Shown: piece by piece, positions 49,802 through 57,490 of the stretch
Layout of the letters: each line of letters opens with the position of its first letter
Position numbering within the stretch: position 1 is the stretch's first letter
Assembly: GCF_900156815.1 (NCBI RefSeq)
Contig: NZ_FTOT01000002.1
Coordinates: 124,001-188,000 of the forward strand
Reading direction: 5' to 3'
From: Gemmobacter megaterium
Lineage (GTDB): Bacteria > Pseudomonadota > Alphaproteobacteria > Rhodobacterales > Rhodobacteraceae
Length of the DNA: 64,000 nucleotides
Notes under the pieces: generated by a model
Told to the model about the DNA's origin: nothing
The model's database searches: none
Seen by the model: the letters and a program-made list of their open reading frames with translations, nothing else
Position numbers and translations under genes: made by a program

Positions 49802-50800
49802 ATGCTTCAGCCCCTGGCGCCACGGCCCTTGCAGGCCCATGCGCTGTTTCAGTCCACCGACCTTGACGAGGCGCGCGAGCGTGTCGCGGCCGTGTTTTGC
49901 CCGCACCGGCTGGAAACACTGGGGCGCCGCGCCCGGCTGAATGCGCGCCAGCATCATCTGCGCGGCGAGCGCCTGAGCCTGAACTACATCGAATATGGCG
50001 CCAAGGCACTGATCGCACCGGGGGAACTGGACAGATTCTATCTGGTGCAGATCCCGCTGGCAGGCGGGGCGATGATCGCCAATGGCGGGACGGCCTATTA
50101 TTCGTCGCCTGCGCGTGCCGCCGTGCTGAACCCGCACCGTCCCACCACGATGATCTGGGACGAAGGCTGCGCGCAACTGCTGATCCAGATCGACCGCCAG
50201 GCGATGATGGACCATCTAGCCGCCCAACTGGGCGCGCGCTCTGACCGGATGCTGACCTTTGATGGCCCGCTGGATCTGACCACCGGCCCCGGCGCGGCGT
50301 TGCGGCGGCTGGCGCTATATCTGGCGGCCGAGGCCGATCAGGGCCGCGCACCGCTGGGTCAGGGGCTGATGGCGCGGCAGGTGGAATCGGCGCTGATGTC
50401 GGGGCTGCTGGATTCGGGCGCGCATGACCATGCGGCCCACCTTGGCCGCGCGCGCGCCGCACCGCGCCCGCGCCACCTTCGGCTGGCCGAAAGCTATATC
50501 GAGGCCAATCTGCGCCGCCCCCTGACCATCGAGGAGGTGGCGGCAGCGGCCGGAATTTCGGCCCGCGGACTGCAACTGGCGTTCCGGCAATGGCGCGGCA
50601 CCACACCGCTGGGCTGGTGGCGCGACCGGCGGCTGGAGGCCGCCCATGCCGATCTGATGGCCGGCCAGACCAGCGTCACCGATACTGCGCTGGCCTGGGG
50701 CTTCACCCATTTCGGGCGGTTTGCCGAAAGCTATCGGGCGCGCTATGGCATTCCGCCGTCCGAGACCCTTCGCGCCGCCCGCACCCGGTTCGAAGACTGA
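49802..50800 (+). CDS. AraC/XylS-family transcriptional regulator
   Basis: A 332-residue regulator. The N-terminal part (about residues 20-190) is an AraC_binding_2-type effector domain; the C-terminal part holds two helix-turn-helices (AESYIEANLRRPLTIEEVAAAAGISARGLQLAFRQWRGTTP and VTDTALAWGFTHFGRFAESYRARYGIPPSETL). XylS-type regulators activate aromatic degradation genes. It is divergent from the SDR-StyA-reductase operon and is its likely activator. In the Acinetobacter iif cluster the regulator is also of the AraC type. Confidence 0.93.
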   Translation: MLQPLAPRPLQAHALFQSTDLDEARERVAAVFCPHRLETLGRRARLNARQHHLRGERLSLNYIEYGAKALIAPGELDRFYLVQIPLAGGAMIANGGTAYYSSPARAAVLNPHRPTTMIWDEGCAQLLIQIDRQAMMDHLAAQLGARSDRMLTFDGPLDLTTGPGAALRRLALYLAAEADQGRAPLGQGLMARQVESALMSGLLDSGAHDHAAHLGRARAAPRPRHLRLAESYIEANLRRPLTIEEVAAAAGISARGLQLAFRQWRGTTPLGWWRDRRLEAAHADLMAGQTSVTDTALAWGFTHFGRFAESYRARYGIPPSETLRAARTRFED

Positions 50801-50861
50801 GGGCCTTGACCTTTTCTTCCGGTTCTGGATCGTGCGCGCACCCTGACCGCGATGGTGCCCC

Positions 50862-51805
50862 ATGCTTTTTGCCTATCGGCCCGATGGCCTCCGCCTTGCC
50901 CGGATGGACCATGACGCACCACCTGCCGCCGCGATGTGGCTGGATCTGTATCGCCCGATGCCCGCACAGGTCGAGGCGGTGCAGGCCCTGGGGCTGGAGG
51001 TGCCGACACTGGCCGATATGGAAGAGATCGAAATCTCCAACCGGCTGTATCGGGAGAATACATGACGGTCGTCCTGCCCGGCGCCGATGTGAACGGCGAT
51101 CAGGTGTCGGGGCCCGTCACCTTCATCCTGACAGCGGAGAGGCTGGTGACCGTGCGCCACCACAACCCCCGCCCGTTCGAAACCTATCCGGGGCGAGCGG
51201 AAAAGGTGGGGCTCGGCTGCGGGCATCCCGGCGACATCCTGCTGGGCCTGTTCGAAGAGATCATTGGACGGCAGGCCGACCTGCTGGAAGGGGCGGGCAA
51301 GGCGTTGGACGAGGCCAGCCGCCGGGTCTATCACGAAGATCCGGGCACCGACATCGCCGCGCTGCGCAGCCTGCTGCGCAACACCGGGCTGGAGAACGAG
51401 CGCATCGGCCGGGTGCGGCTGGGGCTGTTGACACTGGAACGCGCATTGGGGTTTCTGGAACAGTCCCCCCAACCGCTGCCCAAGAAATTCGCCAGTGCGA
51501 TCAAGGCAATGCGCCGCGATATCGGCGCGCTGTCGGTTCATGCCGACTTTCTGGGAACGCGGGTGGAAATGGCCAGCGATGTGACGCTTGGCATCATCAA
51601 CATCGGCCAGAGCCAGACCACCAAGACCGTCTCGGTCGTCGCGGTGATCTTCATGCCCCCCACACTGGTGGCGTCGATCTACGGGATGAACTTTCGGATC
51701 ATGCCGGAACTCGACTGGTCCCTGGGGTATCCGGGCGCTTTGGCGGCGATGCTGGCCTCGGCGGCCGGCGCCTATGCGTTCTTTCGCTGGCGGCGCTGCC
51801 TGTAG
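50862..51805 (+). pseudogene. corA: CorA-like magnesium transporter gene split by a frameshift
   Basis: The first 67 codons (50862-51065: MLFAYRPDGLRLARMDHD ... MEEIEISNRLYRENT, stop) encode the start of the CorA cytoplasmic domain. The rest lies in another frame from ATG 51062 to 51805 (247 residues: MTVVLPGADVNGDQVSGPVTFI ... two membrane helices with the YGMNF selectivity motif). The join needs an extra base or a 10-base restoration between LYRE and YMTVVL, judged from the family. The stop of part 1 and the ATG of part 2 overlap as ATGA, so two polypeptides could still be made by coupling. Either a real mutation or a sequencing error. Confidence 0.75.
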
Positions 51806-51831
51806 GGGGCGGTGGCCCGCCCCCGGCTAGT

Positions 51832-53178
51832 TCAGACGGTATCGAGATACAGCTCCACCTGCTCCTCGGGCGTCAACTCGGCCATGTAGTGCAATTCCTG
51901 CCGCTTGGTGAACATGTAGTTGCGCACCAGTTCGGGCGGCAGGATCCGCGCGATGAATGGCGATTTCTCAAAGGCGTCGATCGCGGCGGCCCAGGAACCG
52001 GGCAACTGCGCCAGATCCTCCATCGCATAGGCGTTGCCGGTGACAGGGGCCGGGGCTTGCAGCCCGTCCTCGATGCCCACAAGCGCCGCGCCCAGAATGG
52101 CCGCCAGCATCAGATAGGGGTTCACGTCCCCCCCGGCCACCCGATGCTCGATCCGCCGGGCCGAGGGGCTGCCCGACGGCACGCGAATGGCCACGGTCCG
52201 GTTCTCGTAGCCCCAGCAAATCGCCGTCGGCGCATGGGCACCGGGCACCAGCCGGTCATAGCTGTTCGCATGGGGTGCAAAGACCAGCGCGGAATCGTGC
52301 ATTCCGGTCAGGCAGCCTGCCACCGCCTGCCGCAAGACCTCGGTCCCTTCGGGGCCGCCATTGTCAAACACGTTGCGCCCCTGGGCATCCAGCAGGCTGA
52401 AATGCGTATGCAGGCCATTGCCGGAATATTCCGGGTAAGGCTTGGCCATGAAACTGGCGGCAAAGCCATGGCGACGAGCCAGGCCCTTGACCAGCATCTT
52501 GAACAGCCAGGCATCATCGGCGGCGCGCAAGGCATCGTCGGTGTGCATCATGTTGATTTCGAACTGCCCCAACCCGGTTTCCGAGATGGCCGTATCGGCG
52601 GGAATATCCATCGCCTCGCAGGCATCGTAGAGATCGGTAAAGAAGGTGTCGAAGGCATCCAATGCCCGGATCGACATGGTTTCCGCCGCCTTGCGCCGCT
52701 TGCCGGATCGCGGGCTTGGCGGCACCTGCAAGGTCTTGCCGGAATCGTCGATCAGAAAGAACTCCAGCTCGACGGCGACAACCGGCGTCAGGCCGTGGGT
52801 GCGGTAACGGTCCACCACCGCACGCAGGGCATGGCGCGGATCGCCATCATAGGGCTGGCCATTCTCGCGGAACATCCAGATCGGCAACAGCGCCGTCGGC
52901 GCCTCCAGCCAGGGCATGGGCATGAAGCCGCGTTCGGTCGGGCGCAGGATGCCATCGGCATCGCCCATCTCGAACACCAGCGGGCTATCCTCGATATCCT
53001 CGCCCCAGATGTCGAGGTTCAGCACCGACATGGGAAAGCGCGTGCCGTTCTTGAGCACGTTTTCCGCAAAGCGGGCCGGAATGCGTTTGCCGCGCGCCTG
53101 ACCGTTCAGGTCAGCGGCAGCCACGCGGATGGTGCGCACATCAGTGTGCTTGCGCAGCCAGTTTGACAGGTCTTTCAT
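51832..53178 (-). CDS. Glutamine-synthetase-family ligase coupled to an amino-acid ABC transporter
   Basis: A 448-residue member of the glutamine synthetase superfamily. VAVELEFFLID, LHTHFSLLD and GYENRTVAIRVPSGSPSARRIEHRVAGGDVNPYL are the catalytic blocks; no adenylylation loop is visible. It resembles gamma-glutamylamide or gamma-glutamylpolyamine synthetases (PuuA-like), and is clearly distinct from the enzyme encoded at 28911. Its start overlaps the preceding permease stop by ATGA, so it is translated with the polar amino-acid ABC system. It most likely glutamylates the imported amine or amino acid; the exact substrate is open. Confidence 0.86.
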   Translation of the reverse strand: MKDLSNWLRKHTDVRTIRVAAADLNGQARGKRIPARFAENVLKNGTRFPMSVLNLDIWGEDIEDSPLVFEMGDADGILRPTERGFMPMPWLEAPTALLPIWMFRENGQPYDGDPRHALRAVVDRYRTHGLTPVVAVELEFFLIDDSGKTLQVPPSPRSGKRRKAAETMSIRALDAFDTFFTDLYDACEAMDIPADTAISETGLGQFEINMMHTDDALRAADDAWLFKMLVKGLARRHGFAASFMAKPYPEYSGNGLHTHFSLLDAQGRNVFDNGGPEGTEVLRQAVAGCLTGMHDSALVFAPHANSYDRLVPGAHAPTAICWGYENRTVAIRVPSGSPSARRIEHRVAGGDVNPYLMLAAILGAALVGIEDGLQAPAPVTGNAYAMEDLAQLPGSWAAAIDAFEKSPFIARILPPELVRNYMFTKRQELHYMAELTPEEQVELYLDTV

Positions 53179-54026
53179 CGGATGATCTGCGGCCGATAGC
53201 GGAACTTTGGCCGCACCTCTCTTGGCAAATGCCGGTTGAGCCGCCGGTTGACCGCCCCAAAGGCGGCAATGATCCCCAGCGTCGCCAGAATGAAATAGGC
53301 GGCAATGATCGGATAGGCGACGAAGGGGTTGAAGGTCTGGTCCGCAAAATAGCGCGCGTAATACAACGCATCGCCCGATTGCTGCCAGGCGGGAAAGCCT
53401 GAAAAGAACACCAGCGTGGTGGCGTGAAACAGAAAGATCGCCTCGTTGGTATAGCTGGGCCAGGCCAGCCGCAGCATGGTGGGCCAGGTGATGCGGCGAA
53501 AGCGGGGCCAGCCCGACAGGCCGTAGGCATCCGCCGCCTCCATGTCGCCCCGCGGCACAGACCGCAGCGCACCATGGAAAATCTCTGCCGTATAGGCGGA
53601 GGTATTCAGGAACAGCACGATCAGCGCCCCAAGCCAGGCCCGCGTCAGCCAGCCGGTCGTGACCGAAAGCTCCACCAGCCCAAGGTTCAGCGTCCCTGTC
53701 ACCTTGGGCAGGATCTGAAAGAACTCATAGGCAAAGAAGAACTGGATGAACAACGGCGAGCCGCGAAAGACAAAGATGAACGCCTTGGCAGGGGCCGACA
53801 GCCAGCGGATCGCGCTGCCCTTGGCCACCGCGATCGCCGTGGCCAGCCAGAACCCGAGCACCACCGCGACAAGAGCGAAATACAGGTTCCACAGCATCCC
53901 CGAACCGATCAGCACCACCTGATCGCACAACGAGATATCGGCGCCCTTGGGCAGAAGGGTGGCCCCGAACTCGCGCCCCAGTGCACGCAAGCCGTAGTCG
54001 GACAGGGATTCCGCACAGGTTCTCAT
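53175..54026 (-). CDS. Polar amino-acid ABC transporter permease 2 (HisM-like)
   Basis: A 283-residue permease. MRTCAESLSDYGLRALGREFGATLLPKG precedes a five-helix His/Glu/Gln/Arg-family domain; the ATPase-contact loop is MEAADAYGLSGWPRFRRITWPT. The element AFIFVFRGSPLFIQFFF is the typical RGTP-type sequence. It is joined by ATGA overlaps to permease 1 upstream and to the ligase gene downstream. Confidence 0.94.
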   Translation of the reverse strand: MRTCAESLSDYGLRALGREFGATLLPKGADISLCDQVVLIGSGMLWNLYFALVAVVLGFWLATAIAVAKGSAIRWLSAPAKAFIFVFRGSPLFIQFFFAYEFFQILPKVTGTLNLGLVELSVTTGWLTRAWLGALIVLFLNTSAYTAEIFHGALRSVPRGDMEAADAYGLSGWPRFRRITWPTMLRLAWPSYTNEAIFLFHATTLVFFSGFPAWQQSGDALYYARYFADQTFNPFVAYPIIAAYFILATLGIIAAFGAVNRRLNRHLPREVRPKFRYRPQIIR

Positions 54027-54907
54027 GCCGCACCCGCCTTGCGCAGGGCCTCGCCCGCGGCCGTGGCCTGCCCGACGGACAGATGCCGCTGTACCCGGCC
54101 CAGCACCTTTTCACTGCCCCAGGTCAGCAGCAGATAGAACCCGAGCAGCGCCAGGAAATACCAGACCCGCCAGTCGGGATGCGGATAGGCGAAAATCTGG
54201 GTCTTGGATCCGCCCAGTTCGCGCGCCCAATACACGATGTCCTTGATCCCCAACAGGAACAGCAGGGGCGTCGCCTTGACCAGGATCATCCACAGATTCG
54301 ACAGTCCCGGCAGGGCATAGACCCACATCTGCGGCAGGATCACCCGACGAAACGATTGCGCAGGCGACATGCCATAAGCCTCGGCCGTTTCGACCTGCGC
54401 GCGTGGAACCGCCGCCATGGCGCCCTTCAGCGTGTTGGCGGCAAATGCGCCGAACACCAGCGCAAAGGCCAGCAGCGCCAGCACAAAGGCATAGGCGTCA
54501 TGCACATATTTCGGCGCCGACGACAGCGGCACCTTGGCCTGCGGGCAGACCACGAAATCCGCGCCCCGGCGCACCGGCTCTGTCCAGTCCGAACAACGCG
54601 TCACATGCATCAGATATTCCAGCCCCTGATCCACCGCGATCGGCACGAACAGAAAGAACACGATATCCGGCACCCCGCGCACCATGGCGATATAGCCATT
54701 TCCCAGCCAGGCCACCGGCGGCACATGGGACCGCGCCATCAGCGCCCCGCCAAAGCCGAAGGCCAGCGCCGACGGCGCCGCCAGCGCAAGCAGCAACAGC
54801 ACAGTCAGCACCGACCAGTACATGGCCAGATGCGTGCCGGAGGTCAGGTAGCACGCGAACCACGCGGCACCTTCCAGCGATTTGGGATCGGCGCAGAATG
54901 CAAACAT
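54023..54907 (-). CDS. Polar amino-acid ABC transporter permease 1 (HisQ-like)
   Basis: A 294-residue permease of the same family. An N-terminal extension (SLEGAAWFACYLTSGTHLAMYWS) leads into the helices; IAMVRGVPDIVFFLFVPIAV replaces the usual RGTPLLVQ motif with RGVPDIVF; VETAEAYGMSPAQSFRRVILPQ is the ATPase-contact loop. A roughly 40-residue periplasmic insertion with three Cys (CSDW ... VVCPQAK) is unusual. It lies after the solute-binding-protein gene, separated by a 9-bp hairpin. Confidence 0.93.
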   Translation of the reverse strand: MFAFCADPKSLEGAAWFACYLTSGTHLAMYWSVLTVLLLLALAAPSALAFGFGGALMARSHVPPVAWLGNGYIAMVRGVPDIVFFLFVPIAVDQGLEYLMHVTRCSDWTEPVRRGADFVVCPQAKVPLSSAPKYVHDAYAFVLALLAFALVFGAFAANTLKGAMAAVPRAQVETAEAYGMSPAQSFRRVILPQMWVYALPGLSNLWMILVKATPLLFLLGIKDIVYWARELGGSKTQIFAYPHPDWRVWYFLALLGFYLLLTWGSEKVLGRVQRHLSVGQATAAGEALRKAGAA

Positions 54908-54927
54908 CTGGGAAGTGCCCGGAAAGG

Positions 54928-54950
54928 CGGGGCGCCGCAGGGGCGCCCCG
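54928..54950 (-). other. Intercistronic hairpin after the amino-acid solute-binding-protein gene
   Basis: A perfect 9-bp stem CGGGGCGCC / GGCGCCCCG with loop GCAGG lies nine bases beyond the stop codon and within the operon. It probably stabilises the binding-protein message or lowers read-through, like the double hairpin at 35279-35335. Confidence 0.75.
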
Positions 54951-54958
54951 GCCGTGGA

Positions 54959-55678
54959 TCAGAACTTAGGCGATTCGGGGCCGAACCACTTTTCGATCAG
55001 CACATTCAACGTACCGTCAGCCTTCATCGTGCCGATGGCCGCATCGAACTTGCCACGCAACTCGGTGTCGGACTGGCGCAGCCCCATGCCGACGCCGCCT
55101 CCCAGCAGCACATCCTCGCCCACGAACATCAGCGCACCGCCGGATTCCGCCACGATCGGCGCCAGGAAATCCTTGTCGGCAAATACCGCATCCGCTTCCC
55201 CGTTGCGCACGGCCGCGATGGTTTCATCCGGCGTGGCAAATTCCACCAGCGTGGCGCCGGTTTCGGCGACATGGCCCGCCTGGATCGTGCCGGTCTGTGC
55301 CGCGATCACTGCGTTCAGATTGGCATCGCCCGCCGTCGCCACATAGGCCGATGCCGCAGGGGGGGTGTAGTTCTGGGTGAACGAGATCACCTTGGCGCGC
55401 TCTTCGGTGATCGACATGCCCGCGATGATCGTGTCGTAGTTGCCGGCGGTCAGGTTCGGAATGATCGAATCCCAATCGGTCGTCACCCATTCGCAGGTCA
55501 GTTCGGCGCGTTTGCACAGTTCGTCGCCCAACTCGCGCTCAAACCCGTCCACTTCACCCTTGTCGTTGATGAAGTTGAAAGGAGGATAGGCGCCCTCGGT
55601 GCCCATCCGCACCGTCTGCGCCATCGAGGCCGTGGCGGTCAGCGCCAGCACGCCCAGGGTAAGTGCAAGTTTCTTCAT
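54959..55678 (-). CDS. Polar amino-acid ABC transporter solute-binding protein
   Basis: A 239-residue family 3 binding protein with a Sec signal peptide (cleaved after SMA or nearby, before QTVRMGTEGAYPPFNF). The mature start VRMGTEGAYPPFNFIND and DWDSIIPNLTAGNYDTIIAGMSITEERAKVISFT are typical of Lys/Arg/Orn- and opine-type binding proteins. One disulfide (ELCKRAELTCEW) is likely. It is the second gene of the ATPase-binding-protein-permeases-ligase operon. Confidence 0.95.
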   Translation of the reverse strand: MKKLALTLGVLALTATASMAQTVRMGTEGAYPPFNFINDKGEVDGFERELGDELCKRAELTCEWVTTDWDSIIPNLTAGNYDTIIAGMSITEERAKVISFTQNYTPPAASAYVATAGDANLNAVIAAQTGTIQAGHVAETGATLVEFATPDETIAAVRNGEADAVFADKDFLAPIVAESGGALMFVGEDVLLGGGVGMGLRQSDTELRGKFDAAIGTMKADGTLNVLIEKWFGPESPKF

Positions 55679-55711
55679 GTTTCCCCTCTGTCTTGTTATG
55701 GTTGATGAAGC

Positions 55712-56491
55712 TCAATGCGCCATGGTGGCCGACAGGAACTGACGCAACCGTTCCGATTTCGGTGCCCCGAACACCGCCCCCGGCGCGCCCTGTTCCTCGA
55801 TCAGCCCCTTGTGCAAAAAGATCACATGGTCGCTCACATCGGCCGCCAGCTTCATGTCATGCGTCACGATCAGCATCGTGCGCCCCTCGTCGGCCAACGC
55901 CTTGATGACGCGCACCACTTCCTGCTCCAGTTCCGGATCCAGCGCGGATGTCGGCTCGTCGAACAACAGGGCGCGCGGCTCCATGCACAGGGCGCGGGCA
56001 ATGGCGGCGCGCTGCTGCTGGCCACCCGACAGTTGCGCAGGCCAGGCATCGGCCTTGTCGGCGATGCCCACCTTGGCCAGATACTCCCGCGCCTTGGCCT
56101 CGACCTCGGCCCGGTCGCGGCCCAGCACGGTGACGGGCGCCTCCATGACGTTTTGCAGGATCGTCAGATGGCTCCACAGATTGAACTGCTGGAACACCAT
56201 CGACAGATTGGTCCGGATACGCCGCACCTGCGCCTTGTCGGCCGGATGGCGGTGCAGCCCTTCGCCGCGCCAGCGCACCGGCTCGGCCTCAAAGATCACC
56301 TCTCCCTGCTGGCTGTCCTCCAGCAGGTTGCAGCATCGCAGCAAGGTGGATTTTCCCGACCCGGACGACCCGATCAGCGACACGACGTGACCCCTGGGCG
56401 CAACGAGATCGACGCCCTTCAGCACCTCAAGGCTGCCATAAGCCTTGTGCAGGCCACGAATTTCGATCACCGGCGCGGTTGCGGTGTTCAC
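55712..56491 (-). CDS. Polar amino-acid ABC transporter ATP-binding protein
   Basis: A 259-residue ATPase of the HisP/GlnQ type. Walker A GSSGSGKST, signature LSGGQQQRA and Walker B LLFDEPTSALD are intact, and the HisP-type insert GEGLHRHPADKAQVRRIRTNLSMVFQ is present. The start is GTG at 56491 with AGGGG upstream; the longer open frame has no family similarity before this point. It is the first gene of the operon. Confidence 0.94.
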   Translation of the reverse strand: MNTATAPVIEIRGLHKAYGSLEVLKGVDLVAPRGHVVSLIGSSGSGKSTLLRCCNLLEDSQQGEVIFEAEPVRWRGEGLHRHPADKAQVRRIRTNLSMVFQQFNLWSHLTILQNVMEAPVTVLGRDRAEVEAKAREYLAKVGIADKADAWPAQLSGGQQQRAAIARALCMEPRALLFDEPTSALDPELEQEVVRVIKALADEGRTMLIVTHDMKLAADVSDHVIFLHKGLIEEQGAPGAVFGAPKSERLRQFLSATMAH

Positions 56492-56635
56492 GTTATCCCC
56501 TGTCGTCTTGTTTTTGTTACCGACCAGTTGTGCCGATCCGGGCCCACATTGCAATGCGGATTTTGCAGCCCCGACGCCCTTGCGCCAAAAATTGATCAAT
56601 TTACGCGACGGAAGGTCGGGCAATCGGTCGCCGGA

Positions 56636-57076
56636 CTAACCCAGCAACCGCGCCGCCCGCTGCCGCGCCAGACCCGACTCCGGGTCCGTCACCCCCAGCA
56701 ACGAGACCACAAGCCGCATCAAGCGGTCTTCCTCGGCATCCCGCCCACCATCGGCAAGGGCCACCGACCACAGCGCCTCGACCAGCCCGATCCGGTCCTC
56801 CAGCCGCACCGCCGCCTTGATCGCGCGGGTAAAGCGCACGGTATCCGGCGCCTCGCGCTCCAGCATTTCGGCCTCGGTCCGCAAGGCCGCCGCCCCCGGC
56901 GCATCCAGGCCGAACACCGCCGCCAGAACCCGGTCGATCCGCGCGATTTCCGCCAGGGCATAATCGCCGTCCGAACGCGCCAGCCGTACCATCAGAACCG
57001 CCAGGGCCACACGCGCCTCGTCCTGCGGCAGTTGCATCGGCTCCGGCGCCGCCAGCCACTGAAACAGCTTTCTCAT
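56636..57076 (-). CDS. TerB-family protein
   Basis: A 146-residue, almost all-helical protein with the TerB-like pattern: ARVALAVLMVRLARSDGDYALAEIARIDRVLAAVFGL, then IGLVEALWSVALADGGRDAEEDRLMRLVVSLLGV. The two DG(D/R)-containing helical repeats recall the metal-binding TerB/DjlA-N fold. Despite the tellurite-resistance name, most such stand-alone proteins have no known function. The gene stands alone, about 145 bases upstream of the ABC ATPase gene on the same strand. Confidence 0.85.
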   Translation of the reverse strand: MRKLFQWLAAPEPMQLPQDEARVALAVLMVRLARSDGDYALAEIARIDRVLAAVFGLDAPGAAALRTEAEMLEREAPDTVRFTRAIKAAVRLEDRIGLVEALWSVALADGGRDAEEDRLMRLVVSLLGVTDPESGLARQRAARLLG

Positions 57077-57103
57077 CCCGCTCGCCCCGCTCGTCCGCCC
57101 ATG

Positions 57104-57132
57104 TTCATCTTGCCCGAAATACCCTCGGGGGG
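57104..57132 (-). repeat. Dispersed intergenic repeat, copy near 57.1 kb
   Basis: Read on the minus strand: CCCCCCGAGGGTATT, TCGGGCAAGATGAA. It lies downstream of the DUF1330 gene end and its two hairpins. Confidence 0.82.
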
Positions 57133-57136
57133 TGAA

Positions 57137-57175
57137 TGGCCCGGAACGGGCCAGAGGGGGGCAGACAGCCCCCCT
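57137..57175 (-). terminator. Double hairpin downstream of the DUF1330 gene
   Basis: AGGGGGGC / GCCCCCCT (57055-type stem located at 57155-57162 and 57168-57175, loop AGACA) and TGGCCCG / CGGGCCA (57137-57143 and 57147-57153, loop GAA) are both perfect. They follow the stop at 57197 on the minus strand. Confidence 0.7.
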
Positions 57176-57196
57176 TCCCCGGCACGTGCCCCGCGA

Positions 57197-57490
57197 TCAG
57201 CCGTCCCAGCCTTCGACAATCACCATATCTCCGGTCGAGACCGGGTCGCGCAATGCCTTGGCAGCCTGATATTCTGGGCTGTCATAACAGGCGATGGCGG
57301 TCTCCAGACTGTCGAACTCGATCACCACGGTGCGGGCCTTGACCGCCCCCTCGCGCACCTCCTGCGCACCTCCACGCACGACAAAGCGCGCACCATATTT
57401 GCCAAAGGCCGCGGCATTGGCCTGTCGGTAGGCCTCGTAGGCCTGCGGATCGCGCACATCCACATGGGCGACCCAATATCCCTTTGCCAT
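57197..57490 (-). CDS. DUF1330 family protein
   Basis: A 97-residue dimeric alpha/beta-barrel-like protein: KGYWVAHVDVRDPQAYEAYRQANAAAFGKYGARFVVRGG and VVIEFDSLETAIACYDSPEYQAAKALR are typical of DUF1330. The function is unknown; relatives resemble ferredoxin-like dimeric enzymes. ATG at 57490 is the likelier start because GGAGGGG is then well spaced; ATG at 57493, which overlaps the phzF-like stop as ATGA, is possible. It is cotranscribed with the PhzF-like gene. Confidence 0.9.
   Translation of the reverse strand: MAKGYWVAHVDVRDPQAYEAYRQANAAAFGKYGARFVVRGGAQEVREGAVKARTVVIEFDSLETAIACYDSPEYQAAKALRDPVSTGDMVIVEGWDG

Noticed and set aside
56636-57076. Tellurite resistance system based on the TerB-like gene
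   Set aside because: No other ter genes are present; the stand-alone protein gives no support for a resistance function.
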